Below, piece after piece: positions 7,404 to 14,582 of a stretch of 14,806 nucleotides of DNA (positions within the stretch are counted from its first letter, which is position 1; each line of letters begins with the position of its first letter). Below the pieces are notes generated by a model. It saw nothing but the letters and a program-made list of their open reading frames with translations, did not search any database and was not told the origin of the DNA. The position numbers were made by a program, and so were the translations under genes. Origin of the DNA: JAVVUJ01 sp964582545 (GTDB lineage Bacteria; Bacillota; Clostridia; Peptostreptococcales; Anaerovoracaceae); the NCBI GenBank assembly GCA_964582545.1, contig CAZOSB010000043.1:1-14806 (forward strand). Direction: 5' to 3'.

Positions 7404-8939
7404 TCAATCCCTATATTCGCTTTCATAAATAAATTTCAAAAGTACTCGATCGATTTTATCGTTTGCATTTTTAGGAAATACTTTTAAATAGATCATTTCT
7501 TCGGGAATCATATATTTCGGTAAACTCCTAAATAGTGATTTCGTCAATTCTCGCTTATCTAGCTCCTTATGACTGGTATAAAACATGATTATTTTTTGTT
7601 TCTCATAGTCATACAGAGTGCAACAACTTGAGATCTCTCTGATGTCATTGATTGCAACGGATTCTATTTCACCTAACTCAATTCGGTTTCCTCTATGCTT
7701 TATCTGAAAGTCCCTTCGACCGAGAAAAATTAATTCCCCCCTTTTGTTGTACTTAACCAGATCTCCTGTTCTGTAGATGAGCTCGGGGTAAGAATGGTTT
7801 AATGGATTTTGAACAAATACTTCCGCTGTTTTCTGAGGATTGTTGTAGTACCCGCCTGCAAGGGAGGTGCCTCTGATGCAAAGTTCTCCTATTTCTTCTC
7901 CTTTTACCAATACGTTGTCGTCATTTAGCACCAAAACATCGGTGTTGGGAAACGGTTTGCCAATGGGGATGCTTTCATTCTCTTGGAAATTGGGAGGAAT
8001 GATGTAATACGTACTTGCAACAGCTGTCTCCGTAGGTCCATATAAATTAATAAAACTTGGCTTATTCAGATACTCAAATATTCTTTTATAGTGCTTATAT
8101 TGCAATATTTGACCTACACTCGTGATAATTTCTATTTTGCTTTCCATGGATACTTGATCTAAAATATTAGAATTCGCTAAATATTCTATGGCAGAAGTTG
8201 GCCACCAAAGTACATTGATGTTCTTACGGTTAATCAATTCAATAAGGTCTACGGGAAAGGACATGCAATGATCCGGTATTAAGATTAGTCTACTTCCGAA
8301 TAGAATCATTTCGTATACATCGTGAACAGAATTATCAAAATGTAGTGGGGAAATGTTGCCGCAAATATGCCCATAACTCAAGGGAATGATTTTGTTCAGA
8401 GATAGGATATAATCCATTACAGCCCTATGAGGTAGCACTACCCCCTTAGGCTCTCCGGAAGATCCGGAGGTAAACTTTACATATAGCGGATCAGTATCAA
8501 TCACTCTAGATTGAACCTCCATCACATCCTTGATGTTGTATTCCAATGAGATCACATCTTCATATACAATGATTTGGGATTCGTCAATCCCCATATTTTT
8601 AAGTAAATCAATATACTTTCTCTCTGTGATGATTAGCCTGCAGTCCATCACTTTTATTATTTTTTTAATTCTCTCGTCCGGTTGCTTGATATCTATGGGA
8701 ACATAAAAATTCCCGCTGAAAATAACACCTAAAAAAGACGCTACCTCCTTTGAGCTTTTAGGGAAAAAAATGATAATCGGATGGTTTGTCCCAAAATTGT
8801 CTGAAATAATCTTAAAGGCTATCCTATAGGCTATATCTTTTAACTGTTCGAAGGTATAAGTCACATTACAATCATCCACCGCTATGTTATTAGAATAAAG
8901 AGCAACAGTTTTTAAGAAATATTCGAAAATAGACTTCAT
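7404..8939 (-). CDS. Amino-acid-type adenylation enzyme (ANL superfamily; loads the ACP)
   Basis: This stand-alone adenylation enzyme of 511 residues activates a carboxylic acid as acyl-AMP and loads it onto a carrier protein thiol. Motifs in order: FTSGSSGEPKG (156-166, ATP loop), HFDNSVHDVYE (200-210), NLYGPTE (298-304), YRTGDLV (389-395), GRRDFQIKHRGNRIELGEIE (A8 hinge) and the C-terminal catalytic Lys495 in NANDKIDR. Asp202 in HFDNS is the position that holds the alpha-amino group in NRPS A domains and DltA, which points to an amino acid substrate. By hand alignment to GrsA the pocket reads roughly D-N-H-W-T-V-L-V-A-K, which I do not recognise; the middle positions are uncertain. I chose ATG 8939 over the adjacent in-frame TTG 8942. 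AAGGA lies upstream. It directly follows the ACP gene. Confidence 0.9.
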   Translation of the reverse strand: MKSIFEYFLKTVALYSNNIAVDDCNVTYTFEQLKDIAYRIAFKIISDNFGTNHPIIIFFPKSSKEVASFLGVIFSGNFYVPIDIKQPDERIKKIIKVMDCRLIITERKYIDLLKNMGIDESQIIVYEDVISLEYNIKDVMEVQSRVIDTDPLYVKFTSGSSGEPKGVVLPHRAVMDYILSLNKIIPLSYGHICGNISPLHFDNSVHDVYEMILFGSRLILIPDHCMSFPVDLIELINRKNINVLWWPTSAIEYLANSNILDQVSMESKIEIITSVGQILQYKHYKRIFEYLNKPSFINLYGPTETAVASTYYIIPPNFQENESIPIGKPFPNTDVLVLNDDNVLVKGEEIGELCIRGTSLAGGYYNNPQKTAEVFVQNPLNHSYPELIYRTGDLVKYNKRGELIFLGRRDFQIKHRGNRIELGEIESVAINDIREISSCCTLYDYEKQKIIMFYTSHKELDKRELTKSLFRSLPKYMIPEEMIYLKVFPKNANDKIDRVLLKFIYESEYRD

Positions 8940-8959
8940 CAACTTATTTCCTTCCTATT

Positions 8960-9187
8960 CTAATTTTTTATCTTTTGAATCATTAGTTTGATAGATTTAA
9001 TATTTTTGAAGTTATTTCTATTGATGCTGTCTCCTGAAATATGAACATCAAAATTTTTTTCTAAAGCAACTACCATTTTCACAATGTCCAGTGAGTCGAT
9101 TAAACCGTCTTCGATGAAGTCTTGGCTAGTTTCTATTTGAGGATCTAAAACGATATCTGATAAAATATTTCTAATCTGGCTTTCCAA
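8960..9187 (-). CDS. Acyl carrier protein (start at TTG)
   Basis: A 75-residue carrier protein with the phosphopantetheine site Ser32 in EDGLIDSLDIVKMV, a strong match to ACP/PCP helix II. The frame is open upstream to another TTG (9232), which would give 90 residues and overlap the previous gene. I prefer the TTG at 9187: a perfect AAGGAGGT lies 10 bases upstream, inside the would-be extension; no ATG exists in the right place; and 75 residues is the normal ACP length. The C-terminus is Lys-rich, less acidic than fatty-acid ACPs, and resembles the stand-alone carriers of DltC type or of small biosynthetic islands. It sits between a NeuD-like acyltransferase and an adenylation enzyme, the minimal set for activating, carrying and delivering an acyl or aminoacyl group. 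No phosphopantetheinyl transferase is in the window. Confidence 0.9.
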   Translation of the reverse strand: MESQIRNILSDIVLDPQIETSQDFIEDGLIDSLDIVKMVVALEKNFDVHISGDSINRNNFKNIKSIKLMIQKIKN

Positions 9188-9196
9188 CTTACCGTT

Positions 9197-9204
9197 ACCT
9201 CCTT
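9197..9204 (-). promoter_or_regulatory. Strong ribosome binding site that fixes the ACP start
   Basis: The minus strand reads AAGGAGGT here, ending 10 bases before TTG 9187. It is the best Shine-Dalgarno match near this gene and lies within the longer in-frame extension, which argues that the shorter, TTG-started ACP is the true product. Confidence 0.75.
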
Positions 9205-9224
9205 GTATTTTAATCTTAGTATTG

Positions 9225-9869
9225 CTAATCAAAATTATTAAACTCTCTATCTTTTAAAATAATTGAAGCTGACGAACCCATTATGAAAGTTTTTTTAGGT
9301 ACATTTTTTAAAACTACCGATCCCATTCCAATGGTGGATTCATCCGATATCTTTGTATTGTGTCGAATTACGGCACCAGGTGCAATCATCACTCCGGATC
9401 CAATGGTGCAACCTCCACCGATAAAAGAGTGCGCTCCAATATGTGTGCCGTCCCCGATTGTAACATCGTGGGCGATGACAGCATTGGTTCCCAGCAAGCA
9501 TGCGTTTCCTACGGATACATTTGCAAGAGCATTACATCCCCAATCCGCAATTCCCTCCCCTAAGAATGAAAAAGGATAGGTATTTTCTATATTTGAAAAC
9601 ATGGAAATATTATTACTTTTTAACAGATGATATATTTCCAATCGTACTTTTGGATCACTGGGACTAATCAATACTTGATAGTCCGTCGGATTTTTATTTT
9701 CTATTACTTGTTCAATAGAATACACCGGTATATCGTTGATGTAAGTATCTTTTAAGTTTTTATCTATGAAATAGATTTCATCAAATAAATAATCAATTTT
9801 TTGTTTCCACTTTAATATATTATAAATTTCGCGACCATTGCCCCCTGCACCATAAATGTATAATTCCAT
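9225..9869 (-). CDS. NeuD/PglD-like sugar acyltransferase (left-handed beta-helix)
   Basis: A 214-residue member of the NeuD/PglD/VioB family, whose known members usually acetylate amino sugars such as those of sialic, bacillosamine and viosamine pathways with acetyl-CoA. The N-terminal part has YGAGGNGREIYNIL (6-19), the nucleotide-sugar-binding Rossmann-like motif. From about 104 on, hexapeptide repeats build the beta-helix (VSVGNACLLGTNAVIAHDVTIG). His134 in IAHDVTIG matches the family catalytic His, and His143, nine residues on, matches the second conserved His. It is preceded by GGGAG seven bases before the ATG. Lying directly before the ACP and adenylation genes, it may use an ACP-bound acyl or aminoacyl donor instead of acetyl-CoA (inference). 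It is distantly related to the NeuD-like domain of the lipoyl fusion at 235-1341, so the operon has two such enzymes. Confidence 0.88.
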   Translation of the reverse strand: MELYIYGAGGNGREIYNILKWKQKIDYLFDEIYFIDKNLKDTYINDIPVYSIEQVIENKNPTDYQVLISPSDPKVRLEIYHLLKSNNISMFSNIENTYPFSFLGEGIADWGCNALANVSVGNACLLGTNAVIAHDVTIGDGTHIGAHSFIGGGCTIGSGVMIAPGAVIRHNTKISDESTIGMGSVVLKNVPKKTFIMGSSASIILKDREFNNFD

Positions 9870-9889
9870 TACCTTCTCCCATTTTCCAA

Positions 9890-11698
9890 TTATCGCAGAT
9901 CTTTCAGTGCATTGATTAGCTTGTTATTATCCTGTTCATCCCTAACTGCAATCCGAATATATTGCCTTTTGTCAAATCCCATCTTTGAGGATAAATCTTT
10001 AATGAAACAGTTTGACTGATCCAATAACTTAATGGCAATACCCCTAGCAGTATATGGTTTTTTCACCTTACACATCACATAGTTTGCCTGGGAGGTGTAA
10101 ACTTCTAAAAAGGGGATCTGGGTAAGCTCCTGCATAAATCTATGTCTTTCATTCACCAATAAATCACATGCTCTTATATAATCGTTTTCATACAAATTGG
10201 CAATCTGCAAAAAGTACTCTGCAAAGGAATTGATATTCCAAACCGGAAGTATTTTAGTTATGTTCTTTAACAAATGGGTATCCCCTGTAGCCATAACACC
10301 CAGTCTGAGTCCAGGTACACCATAGGATTTGCTGATACTCTTAACAATAATTAGATTTTTATAGGTGGAAAGAATATTCCTATCGATTAACGTATACCGC
10401 TTGTCCTTATCTGCAAAATCAACGAAGGATTCATCTATGATAACTTTCGTATTCTTATGATCGCATTTTTCTATTATTTTTATGATTGAATCATATTTTA
10501 TAAATGCACCCGTGGGGTTTTCGGGATTGGTTATCATAACCGCATTTAAATCTTCCCCTTCAATTGCTTCCATCAGTTGATTCATAGCTTCTTCTCTTGT
10601 CTGATTTAAAGTATTGATAAAATGTAAATCGTTTTTCTGAAACCGGGAAATGTACTCGTGAAAGGTTGGTACAAAACTGACGACTTTCCCTTTGATTTGT
10701 GTTCCTAGCGCTGCAATGAGTTCCCCTGCGCCATTGCCGATGATGATTTCCTCTTTTTTTAAGTGAAACAACTTGCCCGCTAAGGTTCGTTGTGTGTTCA
10801 TTCCGGACGGATATTGAGAAACCAATTGGTGAAAAAAATATTTAATCTGACAGTTCATTTTATTCACCGGATAATATGGATTTACTAAATAGCAGAAATC
10901 TAATATATCCGTATACCTCCAAAACCCACCAAACTTATTTTCAAGTAATTTTAGTTTTCTTTCCCCATTAGAAAATAAAACTTCAGCGATTTCCATGTCT
11001 TGAATATCGTCGATCTCATACCATTTCAAATTTCCTACCTCTAAGGCTTTTAACCCGGATCTGGATAAATGCGCAATCGCTTTTAAAACCAATTCATAAT
11101 ATTCGTTGGTACCATAAGCTGTGATATATGCTTCCAAAAAAGGTATGTATTGCCTTTCTAGAAATTCTTTGCTAAATTTATAGATATTAATCGTTTTATA
11201 ATATTCGTCTACTTTTTGGAAATCAAAAGCACTTTTTTCAATAAATTCTATAATATTATCTTCGGAATCAATCAAAGAAACCGTACCGTCCATCCAATGC
11301 TTGTATTGTGACACCGCAACGATATTTTCATATTTAGATGAAAGTATCTTCTCTAAAATCTCATAGTCAAATATCAAATCGGATTCCAACAGAATCGTAT
11401 CCTCCGTCAAATATTCTTTTGCCAGATACAAGGAGTAAATATTATTCGTAGTACTATAATCTGGATTATGGACAAAGACAAAATTAACTTTATAATCCTT
11501 AAATTGTATAAAGTCAATAAGCTTTTTTGATTCATAACCCGTTACAATGACAATCTTTTTGATTCCTGAGGTCAGTAGAGCTTCAATACTCCTTTCAATG
11601 ATGGTCTTATCATTCACTTTGACCATGCATTTTGTATTGGTTCGAGTATGCTCACCTAAACGCTTGCCCATTCCTGCCGCTAAAATTAATCCCTGCAT
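9890..11698 (-). CDS. Bifunctional LicC-like nucleotidyltransferase / class I-II PLP aminotransferase
   Basis: Two enzymes are fused in 602 residues. Residues 1-245 are a nucleotidyltransferase: LILAAGMGKRLGEHT (4-18), Lys23 in TNTK, TTNNIYSLYLA (83-93), the metal site LLESDLIF with Asp107, and WYEIDDIQD (226-234). The NNIYSL and WYEIDD segments are typical of LicC-like CTP:phosphocholine cytidylyltransferases. Residues about 255-602 are a fold-type I PLP enzyme close to histidinol-phosphate aminotransferase and CobD threonine-phosphate decarboxylase: NPENPTG with Asn394, Asp422 in IIDESF, the PLP Lys457 in SISKSYG, and Arg465 in GLRLG. The likely product is a CDP-activated amino compound made from a phosphorylated amino acid or keto precursor. 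From memory, the C. difficile flagellin-modification gene CD0242 has the same domain pair. It has a GGAG site before ATG 11698 and feeds the transferase encoded upstream in the operon and possibly LicD. Confidence 0.9.
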   Translation of the reverse strand: MQGLILAAGMGKRLGEHTRTNTKCMVKVNDKTIIERSIEALLTSGIKKIVIVTGYESKKLIDFIQFKDYKVNFVFVHNPDYSTTNNIYSLYLAKEYLTEDTILLESDLIFDYEILEKILSSKYENIVAVSQYKHWMDGTVSLIDSEDNIIEFIEKSAFDFQKVDEYYKTINIYKFSKEFLERQYIPFLEAYITAYGTNEYYELVLKAIAHLSRSGLKALEVGNLKWYEIDDIQDMEIAEVLFSNGERKLKLLENKFGGFWRYTDILDFCYLVNPYYPVNKMNCQIKYFFHQLVSQYPSGMNTQRTLAGKLFHLKKEEIIIGNGAGELIAALGTQIKGKVVSFVPTFHEYISRFQKNDLHFINTLNQTREEAMNQLMEAIEGEDLNAVMITNPENPTGAFIKYDSIIKIIEKCDHKNTKVIIDESFVDFADKDKRYTLIDRNILSTYKNLIIVKSISKSYGVPGLRLGVMATGDTHLLKNITKILPVWNINSFAEYFLQIANLYENDYIRACDLLVNERHRFMQELTQIPFLEVYTSQANYVMCKVKKPYTARGIAIKLLDQSNCFIKDLSSKMGFDKRQYIRIAVRDEQDNNKLINALKDLR

Positions 11699-11727
11699 GT
11701 TTTCTCCAATTCATCCATATATGTATG

Positions 11728-11749
11728 CTATCTATATTTATATAGATAG
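11728..11749. repeat. Perfect AT-rich hairpin in the intergenic gap
   Basis: CTATCTATA (11728-11736) and TATAGATAG (11741-11749) form a perfect 9-bp inverted repeat around the loop TTTA. It lies in the 74-bp gap between the CDP-glycerol-type transferase and the cytidylyltransferase fusion, the largest gap inside the operon. No T-run follows on the minus strand, so it is not a classical terminator. It may affect mRNA processing or stability, or be a protein-binding palindrome. Confidence 0.6.
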
Positions 11750-11772
11750 ATATTTCGATTGTATTTGTTGTC

Positions 11773-13275
11773 CTAAGCTTTCCGGCTTAAAACAAAAGAA
11801 ACAATTTGGGAATAAATCTTTTCTCCTGCCGTTCCATCCAAGTTGATAAACGCGTCGTTGATCATGTCCATCCGATCTTCTTTCTTTGGGTCAATATCTT
11901 TATTTACGTTTTCTATAAAAGCTTCAAAGGTTATATTATCCGGTTGAAACCTGTAGTAATTGTACAAATAATTGATGGGAGCCATATTTGCGTCGTCCTC
12001 TTTAGGGCATGTTTGAAAAATTAATATGGGCTTTCCCGTTACCATGTATTCGTTTATTAATGTACTGTAGGTGGACAGCATGGCTTTGGAAATCCTAAAG
12101 GCCACAGTATAATCTGCCGTCCTATCGATGATGCAGTTCTTTGATTGATGAAAATAATCTTCCAGTTCGTTTAAAAACGATAAGCACTGAGGAAAGCTTT
12201 TTTCTATCATATTTCTCAACAATGGATGGGGTCTCCAGATTAATGCACAATCCGAATGGTCTTTAAAGACCTCCATAATTTCTTGATGTCTTTTTTCAGC
12301 GTAGTTTCCATACTTTTCCTCTAAAATTCTGCTCTGCGGGAAGTATGATAGATGAGTATTTAGCAAAAATACATTTTTCCCCTCTAGCTTATCCTTCCAT
12401 TCCTCAGGAACTTCTACAGGTTCTTTCATTTTTTTAATGATAACATCAATCTTAGGAGAGCCCTCAGTGATAAATTTATTCTTTGGATGATGATAAGTTT
12501 CAAAGATCTTTGCAACTCTCTTTGATTGCACTACAATTTTATCAGCAACGTAAGTTGCACTTGTTTGATATTGTATTCCTTTACTATTTTTCCCATATAA
12601 ACCGAATGTAAAATAGGGACTATAAATCAAACATTTTGTGTATTTTTTGAGATTTATGGAGTAATATTGTTCATCCACTCTTGTAAGGTTATTGTCCTCA
12701 TCATAGGGGTTATGGATATAAATCATCTCTGGCTGTATGGCAGGAATATCATAACTTAAATAGTTTACTACCGTCACATAATCAGGAAATAAATCTCCTT
12801 CATAACACAGCTTAATTTTGTTTCCATGTCTGTCCAATTCGTAATATGGTATTGGCACCACTACCGCTTCGCAGTTAGGGTCTTCCAAGGCTGCTTGCCA
12901 GATACTCTCCAAAGAAGTCCACATGGATGCTTTATACGGTAAAAATAAAGCTCTGTATCGCACTTCAGTACAATGACATACATCATTTTTAATTTGATCG
13001 ATTTGTCTAATGATTTTTTTTATAGATTGTTTGTAATCGGTAGAATTATATACCGAGAGAACAAGCTGTAGCGATTCAATGGTTTTCTCTATATTTTCTA
13101 AATCTATGTTGGTGTCTATTTGTATGATAAATGACTTGAAATATTGTATGGCTTCAATGCAATCATTTAGTCGCTGCGGAATCTGTGAGTCTAAGTCGTT
13201 AGTCCTGATGTAAGTTAACATTTCCACTACGGTATTCATCAAGTCAATTAAGCTATCACGCTGATTGATATACAT
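11773..13275 (-). CDS. CDP-glycerol:poly(glycerophosphate) glycerophosphotransferase family protein
   Basis: A 500-residue enzyme of the TagB/TagF-type family, which moves glycerophosphate or a related phospho-group from a CDP donor onto an acceptor. The first 95 residues are mostly helical and unassigned. The GT-B-like part begins near YRALFLPYKASMWTSLESIW (about 107-126). Family signatures are ITEGSPKID (about 269-277, like the GxPRxD of TagF), IWRPHPLLR (346-354) and STYSTLINEYMVTGKPILIF (401-420, like the TDYSS segment). There is no signal peptide or membrane segment, fitting a cytoplasmic flagellin-modifying enzyme. The frame is open to TTG 13386, but ATG 13275 has AAAGGA seven bases upstream and the preceding residues look non-coding. 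It is the first gene of the operon, divergent from flagellin. As recalled, C. difficile CD0244 of the type A flagellin glycan locus belongs to this family; wall teichoic acid synthesis is the alternative. Confidence 0.85.
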   Translation of the reverse strand: MYINQRDSLIDLMNTVVEMLTYIRTNDLDSQIPQRLNDCIEAIQYFKSFIIQIDTNIDLENIEKTIESLQLVLSVYNSTDYKQSIKKIIRQIDQIKNDVCHCTEVRYRALFLPYKASMWTSLESIWQAALEDPNCEAVVVPIPYYELDRHGNKIKLCYEGDLFPDYVTVVNYLSYDIPAIQPEMIYIHNPYDEDNNLTRVDEQYYSINLKKYTKCLIYSPYFTFGLYGKNSKGIQYQTSATYVADKIVVQSKRVAKIFETYHHPKNKFITEGSPKIDVIIKKMKEPVEVPEEWKDKLEGKNVFLLNTHLSYFPQSRILEEKYGNYAEKRHQEIMEVFKDHSDCALIWRPHPLLRNMIEKSFPQCLSFLNELEDYFHQSKNCIIDRTADYTVAFRISKAMLSTYSTLINEYMVTGKPILIFQTCPKEDDANMAPINYLYNYYRFQPDNITFEAFIENVNKDIDPKKEDRMDMINDAFINLDGTAGEKIYSQIVSFVLSRKA

Positions 13276-13316
13276 TTTTTTATCCTTTAGTATGTTATTT
13301 GAATAATTAACAATAG

Positions 13317-13381
13317 TATACCCCAACAATAAAACCCTCATACCACCTATATTGAGGAATCTAAACCAACTATGGGGTATA
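13317..13381 (-). promoter_or_regulatory. Inverted repeat in the predicted 5' leader of the operon
   Basis: TATACCCCA (13317-13325) and TGGGGTATA (13373-13381) form a perfect 9-bp inverted repeat enclosing 47 bases. A smaller CCTCA/TGAGG pair (13336-13340 and 13353-13357) lies inside it. On the minus strand this would fold as a long-stem structure about 40 bases before the start of the first gene. It does not match a riboswitch class I can recognise. It could be a regulatory leader or an operator; function unproven. Confidence 0.45.
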
Positions 13382-13432
13382 TCCAAACAATAATATTAAA
13401 AAGTTAAAAAGAATGATTGTTTATCTGAATAT

Positions 13433-13460
13433 ATAATAATAGAAGTAAAATTATTTACAA
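13433..13460 (-). promoter_or_regulatory. Candidate sigma-A-type promoter for the 11-gene operon
   Basis: On the minus strand TTGTAA (13460-13455) and TATTAT (13438-13433) are separated by 16 bases, giving four of six and five of six matches to the TTGACA and TATAAT consensus. Transcription would begin near 13426 and give a leader of about 150 bases. The region is so AT-rich that chance matches are expected, and other promoters are possible. Confidence 0.35.
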
Positions 13461-13528
13461 AATTTTGGTAATTTTTATAATATCAATGATTTTCAATGTT
13501 TCATCAATTTTTTCTCAAATTTTTCCTG

Positions 13529-13555
13529 TTAGTGATGTTGTTTTTTGTGCGATAT
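13529..13555 (+). promoter_or_regulatory. Sigma-D (sigma-28)-like flagellin promoter
   Basis: GCGATAT (13549-13555) fits the CCGATAT-type -10 of sigma-D flagellar promoters, with a weak -35 (TTAG, 13529-13532) 16 bases upstream. The surrounding 26 bases (13543-13568) recur exactly at 14781-14806 upstream of the presumed next flagellin, which supports a functional element. The start site would be near 13562, giving a leader of about 85-90 bases. Confidence 0.7.
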
Positions 13556-13600
13556 ATATACTGTGAGGCAAATGAGCCACACAACAATTTGACTTTAACG

Positions 13601-13642
13601 GGCAAGGATTTGCCAAAGCTAGTTTATATAATTCAAGGAGGA
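13601..13642 (+). promoter_or_regulatory. Candidate CsrA target in the flagellin leader (GGA hairpin plus GGA-rich ribosome site)
   Basis: GGCAA (13601-13605) and TTGCC (13610-13614) form a hairpin that presents GGAT in its four-base loop, the canonical CsrA recognition geometry. The ribosome site CAAGGAGGA (13634-13642), about 30 bases downstream, supplies further GGA motifs and lies 8 bases before ATG 13650. This layout matches the two-site hag leader of Bacillus subtilis, where CsrA blocks translation until FliW releases it. The csrA and fliW genes are not in the window. Confidence 0.6.
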
Positions 13643-13649
13643 ATTAGAG

Positions 13650-14516
13650 ATGATTATTCAACACAACATTACTGCGTTAAACGCATACAGACAATTAGGT
13701 AACAACAACAATCAGGTTTCCAAGAATCTGGAAAAATTATCTTCAGGATTTAAAATCAACAGAGCTGGAGATGATGCAGCTGGTCTTGCTATCTCTGAAA
13801 AGATGAGAGCTCAAATCAAAGGTCTTGAAACCGCTCAAAAAAATGCCAACGATGGTATTTCTTTGATCCAGACTGCGGAAGGTGCTCTTACGGAAGTACA
13901 TAGCATGTTAAACAGAATGGTAGAGCTTTCTACTCAGGCTGCCAACGGAACTTATTCCGATGATGACAGAGCGAAGCTTCAAAGCGAAGTAGACTCTCTT
14001 ATGGCTGAAATCGATAGAATTGCAGATGGTACCGATTTTAACGGAACTAAGTTATTAGACGGAAGCTTGTCTGCTGGTGCTGCCGGTACAGGTGGATTAA
14101 AGTTGCAGGTTGGTGATACCAATGCTTCTTTCCAAAAGGTTACTGTAGCTGTTAATTCTATGAAGTCCAGCGAATTAGGAAAAGGTGTGGCTGGTGGTCC
14201 TGCTGACTTAAGCCAAATCAAAATTGATACTGCTGCTAATGCCGGTCTGGCAATGGAAGTAATTAAATCAGCTATCGGTGATGTATCTACCGCTAGATCT
14301 GACTTAGGAGCTTTACAGAACAGATTGGAACACACCATCAACAACTTAGGTGTTACGACTGAAAACATGAGTGCTGCTGAATCTCGTATCAGAGATACAG
14401 ATATGGCCAAGGAAATGATGAACTTCACTAAGAACAATATTCTGACTCAGTCTGCTCAAGCTATGCTTGCTCAGGCAAATCAAATCCCTCAGGGTGTTCT
14501 TCAGTTACTTAGATAG
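13650..14516 (+). CDS. fliC: Flagellin
   Basis: The filament protein, 288 residues. The conserved N-terminal D0/D1 region starts MIIQHNITALNAYRQLG and continues through KLSSGFKINRAGDDAAGLAISEKMR. The C-terminal D1/D0 region ends ESRIRDTDMAKEMMNFTKNN...GVLQLLR. Between them lies only a short variable part (about 135-205), with Ser/Thr-rich stretches (DGSLSAGAAGTGG, GDTNASFQKVT, NSMKSSELG) that are plausible O-glycosylation sites. There is no signal peptide, as expected for export by the flagellar secretion system. The ATG has AAGGAGG eight bases upstream and is the only reasonable start. It follows its own sigma-D-like promoter and is divergent from the modification operon, whose products probably act on this protein and its paralogues. 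The last 113 bases are 97% identical to the flagellin at the left edge. Confidence 0.98.
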   Translation: MIIQHNITALNAYRQLGNNNNQVSKNLEKLSSGFKINRAGDDAAGLAISEKMRAQIKGLETAQKNANDGISLIQTAEGALTEVHSMLNRMVELSTQAANGTYSDDDRAKLQSEVDSLMAEIDRIADGTDFNGTKLLDGSLSAGAAGTGGLKLQVGDTNASFQKVTVAVNSMKSSELGKGVAGGPADLSQIKIDTAANAGLAMEVIKSAIGDVSTARSDLGALQNRLEHTINNLGVTTENMSAAESRIRDTDMAKEMMNFTKNNILTQSAQAMLAQANQIPQGVLQLLR

Positions 14517-14550
14517 TTCTTGGTTATTTGTGTCATTGAAAATTTACGCG

Positions 14551-14582
14551 AAAAAGGCGAGCCATATGGGTTCGCCTTTTTT
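14551..14582 (+). terminator. Intrinsic terminator of flagellin
   Basis: Arms AAAAAGGCGAGCC (14551-14563) and GGTTCGCCTTTTT (14569-14581) pair throughout, with one G-T pair, around the loop ATATG. A run of T residues completes a standard Rho-independent terminator 34 bases after the flagellin stop. The A-run on the other side allows two-way use, although no minus-strand gene is seen to its right. Confidence 0.92.

Noticed and set aside
7404..9187. D-alanylation (dlt) operon reading of the adenylation enzyme and ACP
   Set aside because: No DltB membrane acyltransferase or DltD is present, and the neighbours are NeuD-like and CDP-dependent enzymes; the DltA/DltC likeness is only family-level.
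13276..13386. N-terminal extension of the CDP-glycerol-type transferase to TTG 13386
   Set aside because: ATG 13275 has a well-placed AAAGGA, the extension overlaps an inverted repeat, and the TTG has no good ribosome site.
13496..13702. Plus-strand 68-codon open frame before and into the flagellin gene
   Set aside because: It covers the flagellin promoter and leader and then runs into the flagellin start in another frame. It has no ribosome site of its own; the similarity at the right edge (FVRYIYCE) simply reflects the repeated promoter DNA.
13979..14437. Minus-strand 152-codon open frame antisense to flagellin
   Set aside because: It is the mirror of a strongly conserved flagellin coding frame, with no ribosome site and no plausible protein family.
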